Source of the DNA: Sphingomonas sp. BT-65
Lineage (GTDB): Bacteria > Pseudomonadota > Alphaproteobacteria > Sphingomonadales > Sphingomonadaceae
Direction of reading: 5' to 3'
Assembly: GCF_026107375.2 (NCBI RefSeq)
Contig: NZ_JAPCIA010000001.1
Location: 806,001 to 870,000, forward strand
DNA: 64,000 bases
Both the position numbers and the translations under genes were made by a program. The notes under the pieces were generated by a model. That model did not search any database. It was not told the origin of the DNA and saw nothing but the letters and a program-made list of their open reading frames with translations. Shown here piece after piece: positions 34,729-43,560 of the stretch. The stretch's first letter is position 1. Every line of letters begins with the position of its first letter.

Positions 34729-35325
34729 CAGCCGAACTTGACGAGGTTCAGCGCCGGCAGGGGCCCACCGGGAAATTGTACGAGTTGACCGCCAATTGAA
34801 ATCGAGCCGAGATCGATGTCGAAAAAGCCGATCCTGTCGATGATGACGGCCACTTCAGCCTTGGCCCGCTGATCGTCACCCGAATAAAAGAGGACGCGCC
34901 TGCCGCCTTCCGATTTGCGGATCGCCCGACAATTGGGCGGGGGTGAGATGGTTGAACGCCTTCACGACCCGCGCACCGGGAACGATGTCCGCGAATACAT
35001 CTGACGAGATGCGGCCACCCAGATCCACCGGGCGATAGAGCGGCGCCTCAACGGGGTTATTGGCATCGATCACGACCCTGCCGCCGAAATCCAGATCCGC
35101 GAGCGCGCCGGGAATTTTCGACCACTGGACAGCCACAAGAACGATGTCCTGTGCTGCCGCTTCCTTGACCGTTCCAGCCCGAATTGACCCTCCGAACGTC
35201 GAGACGAGCTCCGCAATGCTGTCAGGTCCGCGGCTGTTCGCGATGACGGCCTCAATGCCTGCCTTGCCTAACGCCTTCGCGAACGCACCGCCGAAGTTGC
35301 CTGCGCCGATAATACCAACCGTCAT
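34729..35325 (-). pseudogene. NAD(P)-binding F420-reductase-like oxidoreductase, frameshifted
   Basis: The frame from ATG 35325 shows TVGIIGAGNFGGAFAKALGK, a typical NADPH-dependent F420-reductase-like start, and continues to HLTPAQLSGDP. It then shifts near 34911-34917 and stops at 34876. One extra base in the CCGCAAATC context explains this: in the shifted frame the sequence continues as SEGGRRVLFYSGDDQRAKAE and on to a LPALNLVKFG C-terminus ending at 34729. It is either a genuine recent frameshift or a base error. It diverges from the LysR gene at 35441. Confidence 0.85.
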
Positions 35326-35440
35326 GAGCCAGTCCTTCAACCACGTGTTTCCGTTGACCAGAGAATGGACCCTGCATAGGCATATCAACAGTCGTAGATG
35401 GATTGTTTGAGTTTCAATTCTCGCTTGAAGGTTGATTCAC

Positions 35441-36370
35441 ATGGAGACACTCGCCAACCTGGAAGCGTTCGTCCGTAGCGCGGAGGCAAACAGCTTCTCG
35501 GGCGCGGCTCGCCGACTCTCCCTCACGCCGGCGGCAGTCAGCCGGAACGTCGGCATGCTCGAACGAAATCTGGGCGTGCGGCTATTCCATCGCTCGACAC
35601 GCAAATTGGCCCTGACGGAAGAGGGTGAAGCCTTCCTGCAAAGCATCGGCGACAGCCTTGCCGATCTTCAGAGCGCAATCGACGGCGCCTCGCAGGTCAA
35701 GGGCGAGCCAGTCGGCGTCCTGAAAGTGAGCATGAGCCTCTCCTTCGCCATGGGCTACGTGCTTCCCGCGTTGCCAGAATTTCTCAGCAGGTATCCGGGC
35801 ATCCGGCCCGATTGGCATTTCGACAGCCGCCAAGTCGACCTGGTTGCGGAAGGCTTCGACGTCGCGATCGGCGGAGGCTTTGATCTAAATCCTGGAATTG
35901 TTGCCAAGGCACTAGCGCCCGTTCACGTCGTCGCCGTCTGCGCGCCCAGCTATTTCGGCAGAAGAGCTCTACCGACGAGCCCGGCGGATCTCGCTGAATA
36001 CGATGGGATTCTCATGCGCTTCTCGACATCGGGTCGCATCCGGCAATGGATGATGCGGAATGCTCAGGGTGATGAGGAGCGCGCGCTGTTGAAGGAGACA
36101 ATCGTTATGAGCGATTCCGCCCCGATGATCCAAGCGGCCCTTGCGGGGCTTGGTATCGCAATGGTGGCTATGCCGGACGCGCTTCCGCATCTGGAGAGCG
36201 GCGCGCTGAAACGCATCCTACCGAAATGGTATGCAGATGCGGGATCAATATCGCTCTACTACTCAGGTCGCGCCTTACAACCGCTCAAGACTAGAGCATT
36301 CATCGACTTTTTCACGGAGCACTTTCGTCGAGAGCGCATCAGCGCACGGTTCGCTGGAAGCCTCAAATAA
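35441..36370 (+). CDS. LysR-family transcriptional regulator (CrgA-like group)
   Basis: A 309-residue LTTR: LANLEAFVRSAEANSFSGAA, RRLSLTPAAVSRNVGMLE HTH, then FHRSTRKLALTEEGEAF as in CrgA/AaeR-type members. The ATG at 35441 matches the usual N-terminus. It diverges from the frameshifted reductase gene, its probable target. The 294 bases after it (36371-36664) hold no supported feature. Confidence 0.9.
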   Translation: METLANLEAFVRSAEANSFSGAARRLSLTPAAVSRNVGMLERNLGVRLFHRSTRKLALTEEGEAFLQSIGDSLADLQSAIDGASQVKGEPVGVLKVSMSLSFAMGYVLPALPEFLSRYPGIRPDWHFDSRQVDLVAEGFDVAIGGGFDLNPGIVAKALAPVHVVAVCAPSYFGRRALPTSPADLAEYDGILMRFSTSGRIRQWMMRNAQGDEERALLKETIVMSDSAPMIQAALAGLGIAMVAMPDALPHLESGALKRILPKWYADAGSISLYYSGRALQPLKTRAFIDFFTEHFRRERISARFAGSLK

Positions 36371-36664
36371 GCGAGCGCACTCCATTGCCCTGACTATTGT
36401 CTCAGGAAAAGATGGGCACCTCCACTGTCTCTTTCCAAACAGGCGCCGAAAGGTCCGATGCTGATGGAGCGGAGCGAGGTGCCCAATAGGGATGTATGCG
36501 CGGGGTTCTGTTAGCCCATAGCCCTTAGGGTGCCGTTGATCATACCTTGGCATCAGCCTTTGGGCGAACACAGGAGATTTTGACTGAGGTGGCTGCGAGC
36601 GCCGGGAATCTCACCCGGTTTCGCGATAGAACGATCGCAGCCCCTCCCTGTAATGGGCTAGGTT

Positions 36665-37402
36665 TTAGGTAAGCGTACCTCCATCAACCGTCAGGATGGT
36701 GCCCGTTATCTGGCGCGCGGCATTCGACGCGAGAAATGCGACCGCCGCTGCCACGTCCTCCGGCTCGCCATACCGCCCCAGTGGGATCAGCGCCCGCTGG
36801 AAATCACCGAACTCGCCTTCGGCCGGGTTCATTTCCGTATTCGTTGAACCAGGCTGCACCAGATTGACGGTGATATCACGAGGACCCAGTTCGCGCGCCA
36901 AACCTCGCGTAAATGACTGGAGGGCGGATTTCGTCATCGAGTAAACCGTCGATGGCCCGACAATTCGCTCGGCGCCGGCGGACCCGATCGTGATAATGCG
37001 CCCCCCGGCAGTGAGGTGGGGCATGGCCGCCTGAGATGCCAGGATGGGGGACCGCGCATTGACGGCAAAGAGCGCGTCGATCTCGTCGACTGTGAAGTCC
37101 GCCACGTCCTTGTAGGTAGCGATCGCGGCGTTGTTGACGAGGATATCAAGACCGCCAAGGGCGCTCACCGCCTCGTCCACCGAGCGCTTGATTGCAATCG
37201 GATCTGCGCTATCGGCTTGGATTGCAACGGCGGCACGGCCCTTCCTCTTTATCAATTCCACCACTTCTGCCGCACGGCCGGCGGAATGCGAGTAGGTGAT
37301 GGCAACGTCTGCGCCTTTTTCCGCCAGCGCAACTGCGATAGCCGCACCAATCCCGCGTGACCCTCCGGTCACCAGTGCGCGTTTTCCAGTCAGCTCGGTC
37401 AT
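36665..37402 (-). CDS. SDR family oxidoreductase
   Basis: A 245-residue classical SDR: VTGGSRGIGAAIA cofactor loop, NNAAIATYKD, catalytic Ser in ITIGSAGAE, the YSMTK Tyr-Lys pair and a C-terminal GTILTVDGG. It is similar to 3-oxoacyl-ACP-reductase-like SDRs; the substrate is unknown. The ATG at 37402 follows AGGAA. It stands alone. The 560-base gap downstream of its start (37403-37962) holds only repeat copy C. Confidence 0.9.
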   Translation of the reverse strand: MTELTGKRALVTGGSRGIGAAIAVALAEKGADVAITYSHSAGRAAEVVELIKRKGRAAVAIQADSADPIAIKRSVDEAVSALGGLDILVNNAAIATYKDVADFTVDEIDALFAVNARSPILASQAAMPHLTAGGRIITIGSAGAERIVGPSTVYSMTKSALQSFTRGLARELGPRDITVNLVQPGSTNTEMNPAEGEFGDFQRALIPLGRYGEPEDVAAAVAFLASNAARQITGTILTVDGGTLT

Positions 37403-37681
37403 CGAATATTCCTTCCTCAGTATTTGCGCGACGTGCGCGCTGCCATGGCGATTTTCGCCGATCATCACGCGATCGATGTTGGCGCCGCACCCTGAAGATG
37501 GACGGGATACCGCTTCACAATAAGCGGGAAATCAATTGATTTATCTTCAACGGATCGTTTGCAATAGGTAGGAGTGTCGGCCCGCGACCGCTTGCCATAT
37601 CCGCCTCGGTTACCGGCAGCGTCTCGCCAGAAGCTGCCAGTCTGCTTCCACTCAATAGCGGCGCCCGGCCGCTGCCTGGAC

Positions 37682-37738
37682 GAACGGCCGCTTTCGGGAT
37701 CGTCGGCAGTTCGGTTGATCGGCCGAAATTGGGGCGCA
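37682..37738. repeat. dispersed intergenic repeat, copy C
   Basis: GAACGGCCGCTTTC at 37682 and GGCCGAAATTGGGGCGCA ending at 37738 frame a 57-base unit; the right end is identical to copy B and the left end to copy A. Nothing gene-like was found in the surrounding gap 37403-37962. Confidence 0.6.
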
Positions 37739-37962
37739 AAACAGGCCCGCGCTGCGGATAATTTCGATCTCAATCGATCGATCAATTGGGTGGGCCGGCG
37801 AGCGAAAGGCCGCCCCTCTCGGGACGACCCTTCCATTGTCATCCGAACGCGGGCAGCTCAGGCGAGCCGGACCCCCGCGGTGGAGGTCATTCTCAGAGAT
37901 TCTGCCGCGCGGCATGTGACAATGAGACATCAGACCACTTCCTCCGACGCGCCCGCGTCTTC

Positions 37963-38631
37963 TCAGCCCGGCGGCGGTGCGGCGCCCTGCGAATCCAGGC
38001 TATGTTCCTTCACCAGCCGCAGCGCGTCGCGGTGCGAGCAGACCCATAGCACCAGCGTCTCGCCCTCGTCCGATCCGGTGAGCACATGTCTCGACCGGCT
38101 GTCGAAATAGACGCTGTCGCCGCTCGCCAAGACCAAGGGTTCGTAAAGCTCAGTGTGGAGAGTCGCCTCGCCCTTGATCACATAGATGAATTCCTCGCCT
38201 TCATGCGCGGTGAGGTCGCTGGACTGGACCTTCGCGCCCGGCTTGATGACCGTCAGCAGCGGCAGGAATTCCTTGTTGGAGACGTCGGCCGCTAACGCCT
38301 CATAGATGTAGCGCGGCGTCTCGAGCTTCGCGCCAGTGCCCTTGCGGGTGATACCGCGCCGACCGGTCGAGCTGTTGCGGACATTGGGACGGAACAGTTC
38401 GGCGACATCGACGCCGAGTCCGATCGACAGGCTGAGGAGCGTATCGTAGCCGGGCGACAGCTGGCCGCTCTCGACCTTCGATATCGTCGAAGTGGAAAGG
38501 TCACCGCGTTCGGCGACTTCGCGCAAGGTCAGCCCGGCCTGGGTACGGAGCGCCCGCACGACATTGCCGATGCTCGACGTCGCCGCGCCGCGGCTGGGCG
38601 TTTCGGACGGAAGGGATTTCGGACTGGCCAC
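37963..38631 (-). CDS. XRE-family regulator with C-terminal cupin sensor domain
   Basis: About 222 residues: HTH_3 domain (VVRALRTQAGLTLREVAERG, STSTISKVESGQLSPGYDTL), then a cupin_2 domain (LTAHEGEEFIYVIKGEATLH, LASGDSVYFDSRSRHVLTG). This is the PuuR-like domain order, usually sensing a small metabolite. The start is taken as GTG 38631 (GAGG nearby); TTG at 38643 is an alternative. It diverges from the PhzF gene and the receptor/peptidase cluster, so it is the likely local regulator. Confidence 0.9.
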   Translation of the reverse strand: MASPKSLPSETPSRGAATSSIGNVVRALRTQAGLTLREVAERGDLSTSTISKVESGQLSPGYDTLLSLSIGLGVDVAELFRPNVRNSSTGRRGITRKGTGAKLETPRYIYEALAADVSNKEFLPLLTVIKPGAKVQSSDLTAHEGEEFIYVIKGEATLHTELYEPLVLASGDSVYFDSRSRHVLTGSDEGETLVLWVCSHRDALRLVKEHSLDSQGAAPPPG

Positions 38632-38760
38632 GCTGCCTCGCAATCATGAAATTCGGTTTGTCGAACCGCCCGCCGAACCGTTCGTCCGAGCAGCCTCAAG
38701 ATTCTCCGCCACACTCTTCACCCGGCACGATCGTCGCGAGGCCTTGTGAGACTGCATTGA

Positions 38761-38780
38761 CAATCATACACAAAAGTTTC
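38761..38780. promoter_or_regulatory. AT-rich promoter island with motifs shared with the receptor promoter
   Basis: CAATCATACA (38761-38770) and AAAGTTTC (38773-38780) both recur in the region upstream of the TonB receptor gene (39717-39726 and 39690-39697). They lie between the XRE-cupin gene and phzF, so they are candidates for its operator. Confidence 0.3.
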
Positions 38781-38854
38781 CAGTCCGAAAACATTCGTGC
38801 TTGAATCCCAAATGCACCACCCCGTCGCACCAGACAAGGAAAGACGGCGCTATC

Positions 38855-39688
38855 ATGTCCGATGTGATCGAAATCTCTTATATTAATGCCTTCACCCGCC
38901 GGGCCGGCGGGGGGAATCCCGCTGCGGTCTGCCGACTCGACGCCTGGGGACCCGACGCGCGGCTGCGCGCGATCGCGACGACGGCAGGCCCATCGGTCAC
39001 CGCCTTTGTCCTGCCCGACGTAGATGGCGTCTATCCGCTGCGGTGGTTCACGCGGGGAGGCCGCGAGGTCGACAGCTTCTGTGGCCATGCGACCTTCGCC
39101 GCGGCCCATCTCCTGTCGCTCGAACACCAGGCGGCCGATGGTTTTGATCTGCGGTCGCCGACCGGACAATATCGCATCGGCCGCGAGGGCGCGTTGCTGA
39201 CGATGGCGGCGCCGCGCTGGCGCGTCACGGACGCCGAACTGCCGCCGGAGCTGGCCGAGTCTCTGGAGGTGCTGCCGCAGCATTGCGCGCGGTCGGACCG
39301 CGACTGGCTGGTCCGCTACGACTCGATCGAGACGGTCCGCGACCTGGCGCCGCGCTTCGACGTAATGAAGCGGCTCGGCGATGTCGGCATCATTGCCATG
39401 GCCAGGGCCGACGACAAACTCGCCTTCCGCTTTTTCTGTCCCGGCTTCAGCATCGGCGAGAACGAGGATCCCGCGACGGGCTCGGCGTTGAGTAGCCTGA
39501 TTCCCTATTGGCACCCACGCCTCCATTGGGGCCTCTACTCGGTGACCCAGCCTTCCGCGCGTGGCGGGGAGTTCGCGTGTTGGCTGAGAGGGGACGAGAT
39601 CGTCGTCGGCGCGCCGTCGGTGCTCTCGCACCGAGGGTCGGTAACCGTCGCGCCCGCCGGCGGGCAAGCGCGCACGGGCGGATTATAA
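38855..39688 (+). CDS. PhzF-family protein with the catalytic Glu replaced
   Basis: A 277-residue PhzF/DapF-fold protein: ISYINAFTRRAGGGNPAAV start, LRWFTRGGREVDSFCGHATF, and FSIGENEDPATGSALSSL. In PhzF homologs a Glu follows the Ser in the SETxF segment and acts as the catalytic acid/base; here the segment is PSVTAF, with Val48. It may be inactive as an isomerase or have changed chemistry. AAGGAAAG precedes the ATG at 38855. It is the first gene before the receptor, transporter and peptidase genes. Confidence 0.87.
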   Translation: MSDVIEISYINAFTRRAGGGNPAAVCRLDAWGPDARLRAIATTAGPSVTAFVLPDVDGVYPLRWFTRGGREVDSFCGHATFAAAHLLSLEHQAADGFDLRSPTGQYRIGREGALLTMAAPRWRVTDAELPPELAESLEVLPQHCARSDRDWLVRYDSIETVRDLAPRFDVMKRLGDVGIIAMARADDKLAFRFFCPGFSIGENEDPATGSALSSLIPYWHPRLHWGLYSVTQPSARGGEFACWLRGDEIVVGAPSVLSHRGSVTVAPAGGQARTGGL

Positions 39689-39689
39689 G

Positions 39690-39737
39690 AAAGTTTCGTA
39701 TAATACTTGTATTTTCCAATCATACATATATTCGTCA
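39690..39737 (+). promoter_or_regulatory. AT-rich promoter region of the first TonB receptor gene
   Basis: It contains AAAGTTTC and CAATCATACA, shared with the phzF promoter, and ATATTCGTCA (39728-39737), which recurs upstream of the second TonB receptor (59548-59557). This AT-rich stretch stands out in GC-rich surroundings. Confidence 0.35.
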
Positions 39738-39780
39738 CAAACTGCGCCGGTCCTGAAGCCGGTGATCAGGGAGAATGAAC

Positions 39781-42009
39781 ATGGGGTGGTTGGGGAAACC
39801 GGAAAAATGGCGGTTCATTGCGACCGCGATGATGGCGGGGTCTTCGCTGGCCGCGATGTCCGCCGCGCACGCCCAGGACAAGCCCCAGGGCCAGACGGCC
39901 GCCAGCGCCGATCCGCAACCCTATTCCGACGATATCGTGGTGACCGCACAGAAGCGCGAGGAGCGCCTGCTCTCGGTGCCGGTGCCGGTGACGGCGGTGT
40001 CGGCCGACCGGCTGCTGAGCGAAGGCCGCACCCGCATCGAGGATTATTTCTCGCAGGTCCCCGGGCTCAGCCTGCTGGCGTCGGGCAGCGGGCAGAACAC
40101 GCTGGCGATCCGCGGCATCTCGACCAGCTCGTCGACGAATCCGACCGTCGGCATCGTCATCGACGACGTGCCCTTCGGCGCGAGCAGCGTCACCTCCTAT
40201 TCGTCGCGGCTAATCCCCGATCTCGACCCGTCCGACCTTGCGCGCATCGAAGTGCTGCGCGGGCCGCAGGGCACGCTCTACGGCGCGAGCAGCATGGGCG
40301 GCCTGCTCAAATATGTAACGGTCGCGCCCTCGACCGCGGGCGTGTCCGGCCGGGTACAGGCCAATATCGAGCAGATCGACGGCGGCGGCCTCGGCTATGG
40401 CGCGCGCGCGGCGCTCAACCTGCCGCTCGGCGACGACATTGCCCTCAGGGTGAGTGGCTTCGGCCGCCGCACCGCCGGGTTCGTCGACAATCTCACTACC
40501 GGCGAAGACAATGTCGACCGGTCGCGCAGCTTTGGTGGGCGGGCGGCGTTGCTGTGGCAGATCGCCGACAACGTCTCCTGGACCGTGTCCGCGCTGGCGC
40601 AGGATACCAAGGGCAATGGCGCCAACAATGTCGACGTCGCCAATATTTCTGTGCTGAACGCGCCGCTGACCCAGACCCGGATGCCGGGCACCGGCCAGTA
40701 TCGCAGCAAGGTCACCCTGGTCACGTCGAACCTGCAGATCGACTGGGGAGACACCAGCCTCGTCATCAGCTCGGGCTATAATCGCAGCGTCTACCGCTCG
40801 ATGGCCGACTCCAGCCCGGCCTATGGCCCGATCGCCGCGCAGATCGTCGGCGTGTCGGGGGCGACCTTCGCGGTGGACTACAATACCGAGAAACTGACCC
40901 AGGAAATCCGCGTCGAGCGCAAGTTCGGCGAACATGCCGATCTGACCCTGGGGGGCTATTTCGGCAACGAACGGACGCATGGCGCGCAGATCATCGACGC
41001 GCGGGTGGCGAGCACCGGCAGCTTCTTCGCCAATCTCGCGACGATCAAGTCGCAGACCAAGCTCGACGAACTGGCGGGCTTCGGCACCTTGACCCTGCAT
41101 TTCGGGCGGTTCAGCCTGCAGGGCGGCGGGCGTTACGCCCGCAACGAGCAATCCTATCCGCGCGACGCGCGCGGGCCGTTGATCGGCAACGGCTTCAGCA
41201 ATGTCCATTCCGAGAGCGGGCTGTTCAGCTATCTGATCTCGCCGCAGTTCAACATCACCGACAAGGTGATGCTCTATGGCCGGGTGGCGACCGGCTATCG
41301 GATCGGCGGGCCCAACCCCAATGCCGCGGCGGGCGCGCCGGCGAGCTACGCGCCGGACAAGACGACCAATTACGAGCTGGGGCTGAAGGGCACCTTCTTC
41401 GATCGCCTCGCGACGGTCGACGCCTCATTGTTCCATATCGACTGGAACAACATCCAGCTGTCGCTGAGCAATCCGCTCAATGGCCTGACCTATTTCACCA
41501 ACGGTCCGCGCGCCAAGAGCGAGGGCGCGGAACTGGCCTTGACCCTGGCGCCCGGCGGCGGCCTCACGGTGGCGGCGACCGGCACCTACAATGTCGCCGA
41601 GCTGACCACGAACCTGCCGGCCGGCGGCGGCTACGGCCTGGACGGCGACCGCCTTCCCTTCAGCAGCCGCTATGCCGGCTCGGTCTCGGCCGATGAAAGG
41701 TTCGCGATCGGCGGCAGCGCGCAAGCCTTTGTCGGCGCGACGCTGACCTATGTCGGCAAGCGCTATGGCGACTTCCAGCGCACCGCCGCGCTGGTCCGGA
41801 CCGTGATGCCGGCCTATACCACGGTCGATCTGCGCGCGGGGGTGGACGTGGACAAATGGTCGCTCAGTCTCTTCGCGTCGAACGTCGGCGACAAGCGCGG
41901 GATCATCGGCGGCACCACCAACGGGCTCCAGCAGACCCCGACCGGCCCGTTCAACTATATCTATATCCGGCCAAGGACATTCGGTGTTTCCGTGGCAAAA
42001 CGCTTCTGA
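39781..42009 (+). CDS. TonB-dependent receptor
   Basis: A 742-residue outer-membrane transporter: signal peptide (IATAMMAGSSLAAMSAAHA), TonB-box-like DDIVVTAQKREE, plug domain with RIEVLRGPQGTLYGASSMGG, a long beta-barrel and a terminal Phe (VSVAKRF). The ATG at 39781 is preferred because AGGGAG lies seven bases upstream; ATG 39775 is too close. It is followed by an inner-membrane carrier and three exported peptidases, suggesting import of a peptide or peptide-like compound rather than only iron. Confidence 0.93.
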   Translation: MGWLGKPEKWRFIATAMMAGSSLAAMSAAHAQDKPQGQTAASADPQPYSDDIVVTAQKREERLLSVPVPVTAVSADRLLSEGRTRIEDYFSQVPGLSLLASGSGQNTLAIRGISTSSSTNPTVGIVIDDVPFGASSVTSYSSRLIPDLDPSDLARIEVLRGPQGTLYGASSMGGLLKYVTVAPSTAGVSGRVQANIEQIDGGGLGYGARAALNLPLGDDIALRVSGFGRRTAGFVDNLTTGEDNVDRSRSFGGRAALLWQIADNVSWTVSALAQDTKGNGANNVDVANISVLNAPLTQTRMPGTGQYRSKVTLVTSNLQIDWGDTSLVISSGYNRSVYRSMADSSPAYGPIAAQIVGVSGATFAVDYNTEKLTQEIRVERKFGEHADLTLGGYFGNERTHGAQIIDARVASTGSFFANLATIKSQTKLDELAGFGTLTLHFGRFSLQGGGRYARNEQSYPRDARGPLIGNGFSNVHSESGLFSYLISPQFNITDKVMLYGRVATGYRIGGPNPNAAAGAPASYAPDKTTNYELGLKGTFFDRLATVDASLFHIDWNNIQLSLSNPLNGLTYFTNGPRAKSEGAELALTLAPGGGLTVAATGTYNVAELTTNLPAGGGYGLDGDRLPFSSRYAGSVSADERFAIGGSAQAFVGATLTYVGKRYGDFQRTAALVRTVMPAYTTVDLRAGVDVDKWSLSLFASNVGDKRGIIGGTTNGLQQTPTGPFNYIYIRPRTFGVSVAKRF

Positions 42010-42159
42010 TGCCGGCGCGGGCACGGCCGGGATCCGCCGGCGGCGCCCGGCCCGTCGCCACGGGCCTCGAGAACAGGATGGCCGGACGATGCGATATCAG
42101 CCTGCACGGAATCGCCCGGCACTCGCCCGGTCCGTTGCTCCTTTAGGGACAATGCGCGC

Positions 42160-43560
42160 GTGACAGTCTCCCCCGCCCCGTCGATCCCGCTCAGCGCCCG
42201 TCTCGGCTGGGCGATCGGCGAGTTCGCCATTGCCGGGCACATGGCGATCATCTCGATCTATCTGCTCTACTACCTCACCGACGTGCACCATTTCCCGGGG
42301 GCGCTGGCCGGCACGCTGATCTTCGTGCCGCGCTTGTGGAACGTCATCACCGATCCGCTGATGGGCGGCCTGTCGGACCGGGTGAAGAGCCGCTGGGGGC
42401 GGCGGCGCCCCTTCCTGTTCGCCGGCGCGATCCTGTGGGGCGGCGCCTATGTCGCGATGTTCTGGATTCCGGCCGACTGGAGCCTGAGCCACAAGGCGAT
42501 CTGGTTCCTGGTCTCCTTCCTCGCGGTCAATACCGGCCTCAGCCTCTATCACGTCCCCTATTCGGCGATGCTCCCCGAAATGACCCGCGATGCGAGTCTG
42601 AGGATCAAGCTCAGCGCGCTCAAGGAGATCGCGGCGCGGCTGGCCGTGCTGATCGCGGTGCTCGCCAGCCCGCTGATCGCGTCGGCGGCGCCGGACGCGC
42701 TGACCGGCCATCGCTGGGTCGGCCTCGCGGCCGGCCTGTTCATCTTCGTATCGGGCCTGACCGCCTTCTTCACCACCGCCAAGGCGCCGTCGGTCGCCTT
42801 CCAGCCGCAGACGCTGAGCCTGGGAGAGCAATGGCGCACCTTCCGCGCCAATCGTCCGCTGTTCCGCCTGTCGGGGGCCTATCTGTTCGCCTGCGCGTGC
42901 GACGCCTTTTACAGCGCGCTGATGATCTATTTCCTGACCGTCTCGCTGCGCGCGGACGGCCGGCTGGTCGGCGCCTTCTACCCCATAGGCTCGCTGACCG
43001 CGATGGCGATGACCGCACTCTGGGCCTGGTACGGCGTGCGGGTCGGGCGCAAGCGGGGGGCCGAGATCGCGTTCGGCGCGGCCGCCGCGATCTTCTGCTG
43101 CGCGCTGTTCCTGCCCTCGAGCAACGTCTTCTGGATGATCCCGTTCATGGTCGCGCTGGGCGCGGCGATGGCGGGTGTCTTCCTGTTCCCCAGCTCGATC
43201 GCGCCGGACGCGGCGGAATATGACGAGGCGATCAGCGGCCAGCGGCGCGAGGGCGCCATTTTCGGCGCGTGGATCTTTACCCAGCAGACCGGCATGGCGC
43301 TCGGCTCGCTGATGACCGGGATATTCCTCGACCTGGTCGGCTATGATCCGACGGTGACGACGGCCGTTCCGCCCCATGTCGCCGACGGCATCCGGCTCGG
43401 ATTTGCGCTGCTGCCCGCCGCGCTGCTGCTCATCGGATTCCTCTTCCTGCGCGGCGTGACGATCGGCGGCCGCGCCTCTGCCGTGCGGCCCGACATCGCG
43501 CTTGCCCAGCCCGCTGCGCTTTCCGCGCCGGCGGCGACAACCCCTAAAGGTGCCCTTTGA
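42160..43560 (+). CDS. MFS transporter of the GPH (glycoside-pentoside-hexuronide:cation symporter) type
   Basis: A 466-residue protein with 12 predicted membrane segments and the GPH-type motif TDPLMGGLSDRVKSRWGRRR after the second segment. It starts at GTG 42160. These cation symporters import sugars or glycosides, but the sphingomonad versions near TonB receptors often have unknown substrates. Its stop overlaps the TTG start of the next gene (TTGA), indicating an operon. Confidence 0.9.
   Translation: MTVSPAPSIPLSARLGWAIGEFAIAGHMAIISIYLLYYLTDVHHFPGALAGTLIFVPRLWNVITDPLMGGLSDRVKSRWGRRRPFLFAGAILWGGAYVAMFWIPADWSLSHKAIWFLVSFLAVNTGLSLYHVPYSAMLPEMTRDASLRIKLSALKEIAARLAVLIAVLASPLIASAAPDALTGHRWVGLAAGLFIFVSGLTAFFTTAKAPSVAFQPQTLSLGEQWRTFRANRPLFRLSGAYLFACACDAFYSALMIYFLTVSLRADGRLVGAFYPIGSLTAMAMTALWAWYGVRVGRKRGAEIAFGAAAAIFCCALFLPSSNVFWMIPFMVALGAAMAGVFLFPSSIAPDAAEYDEAISGQRREGAIFGAWIFTQQTGMALGSLMTGIFLDLVGYDPTVTTAVPPHVADGIRLGFALLPAALLLIGFLFLRGVTIGGRASAVRPDIALAQPAALSAPAATTPKGAL

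Noticed and set aside
36275-36571. Minus-strand frame of 98 codons after the LysR gene
   Set aside because: It overlaps the 3' end of the LysR gene and has no recognisable feature.
37574-38110. Plus-strand open frame of 178 codons near repeat copy C
   Set aside because: It runs through the repeat and into the XRE-cupin gene on the other strand; no domain and no ribosome-binding site.
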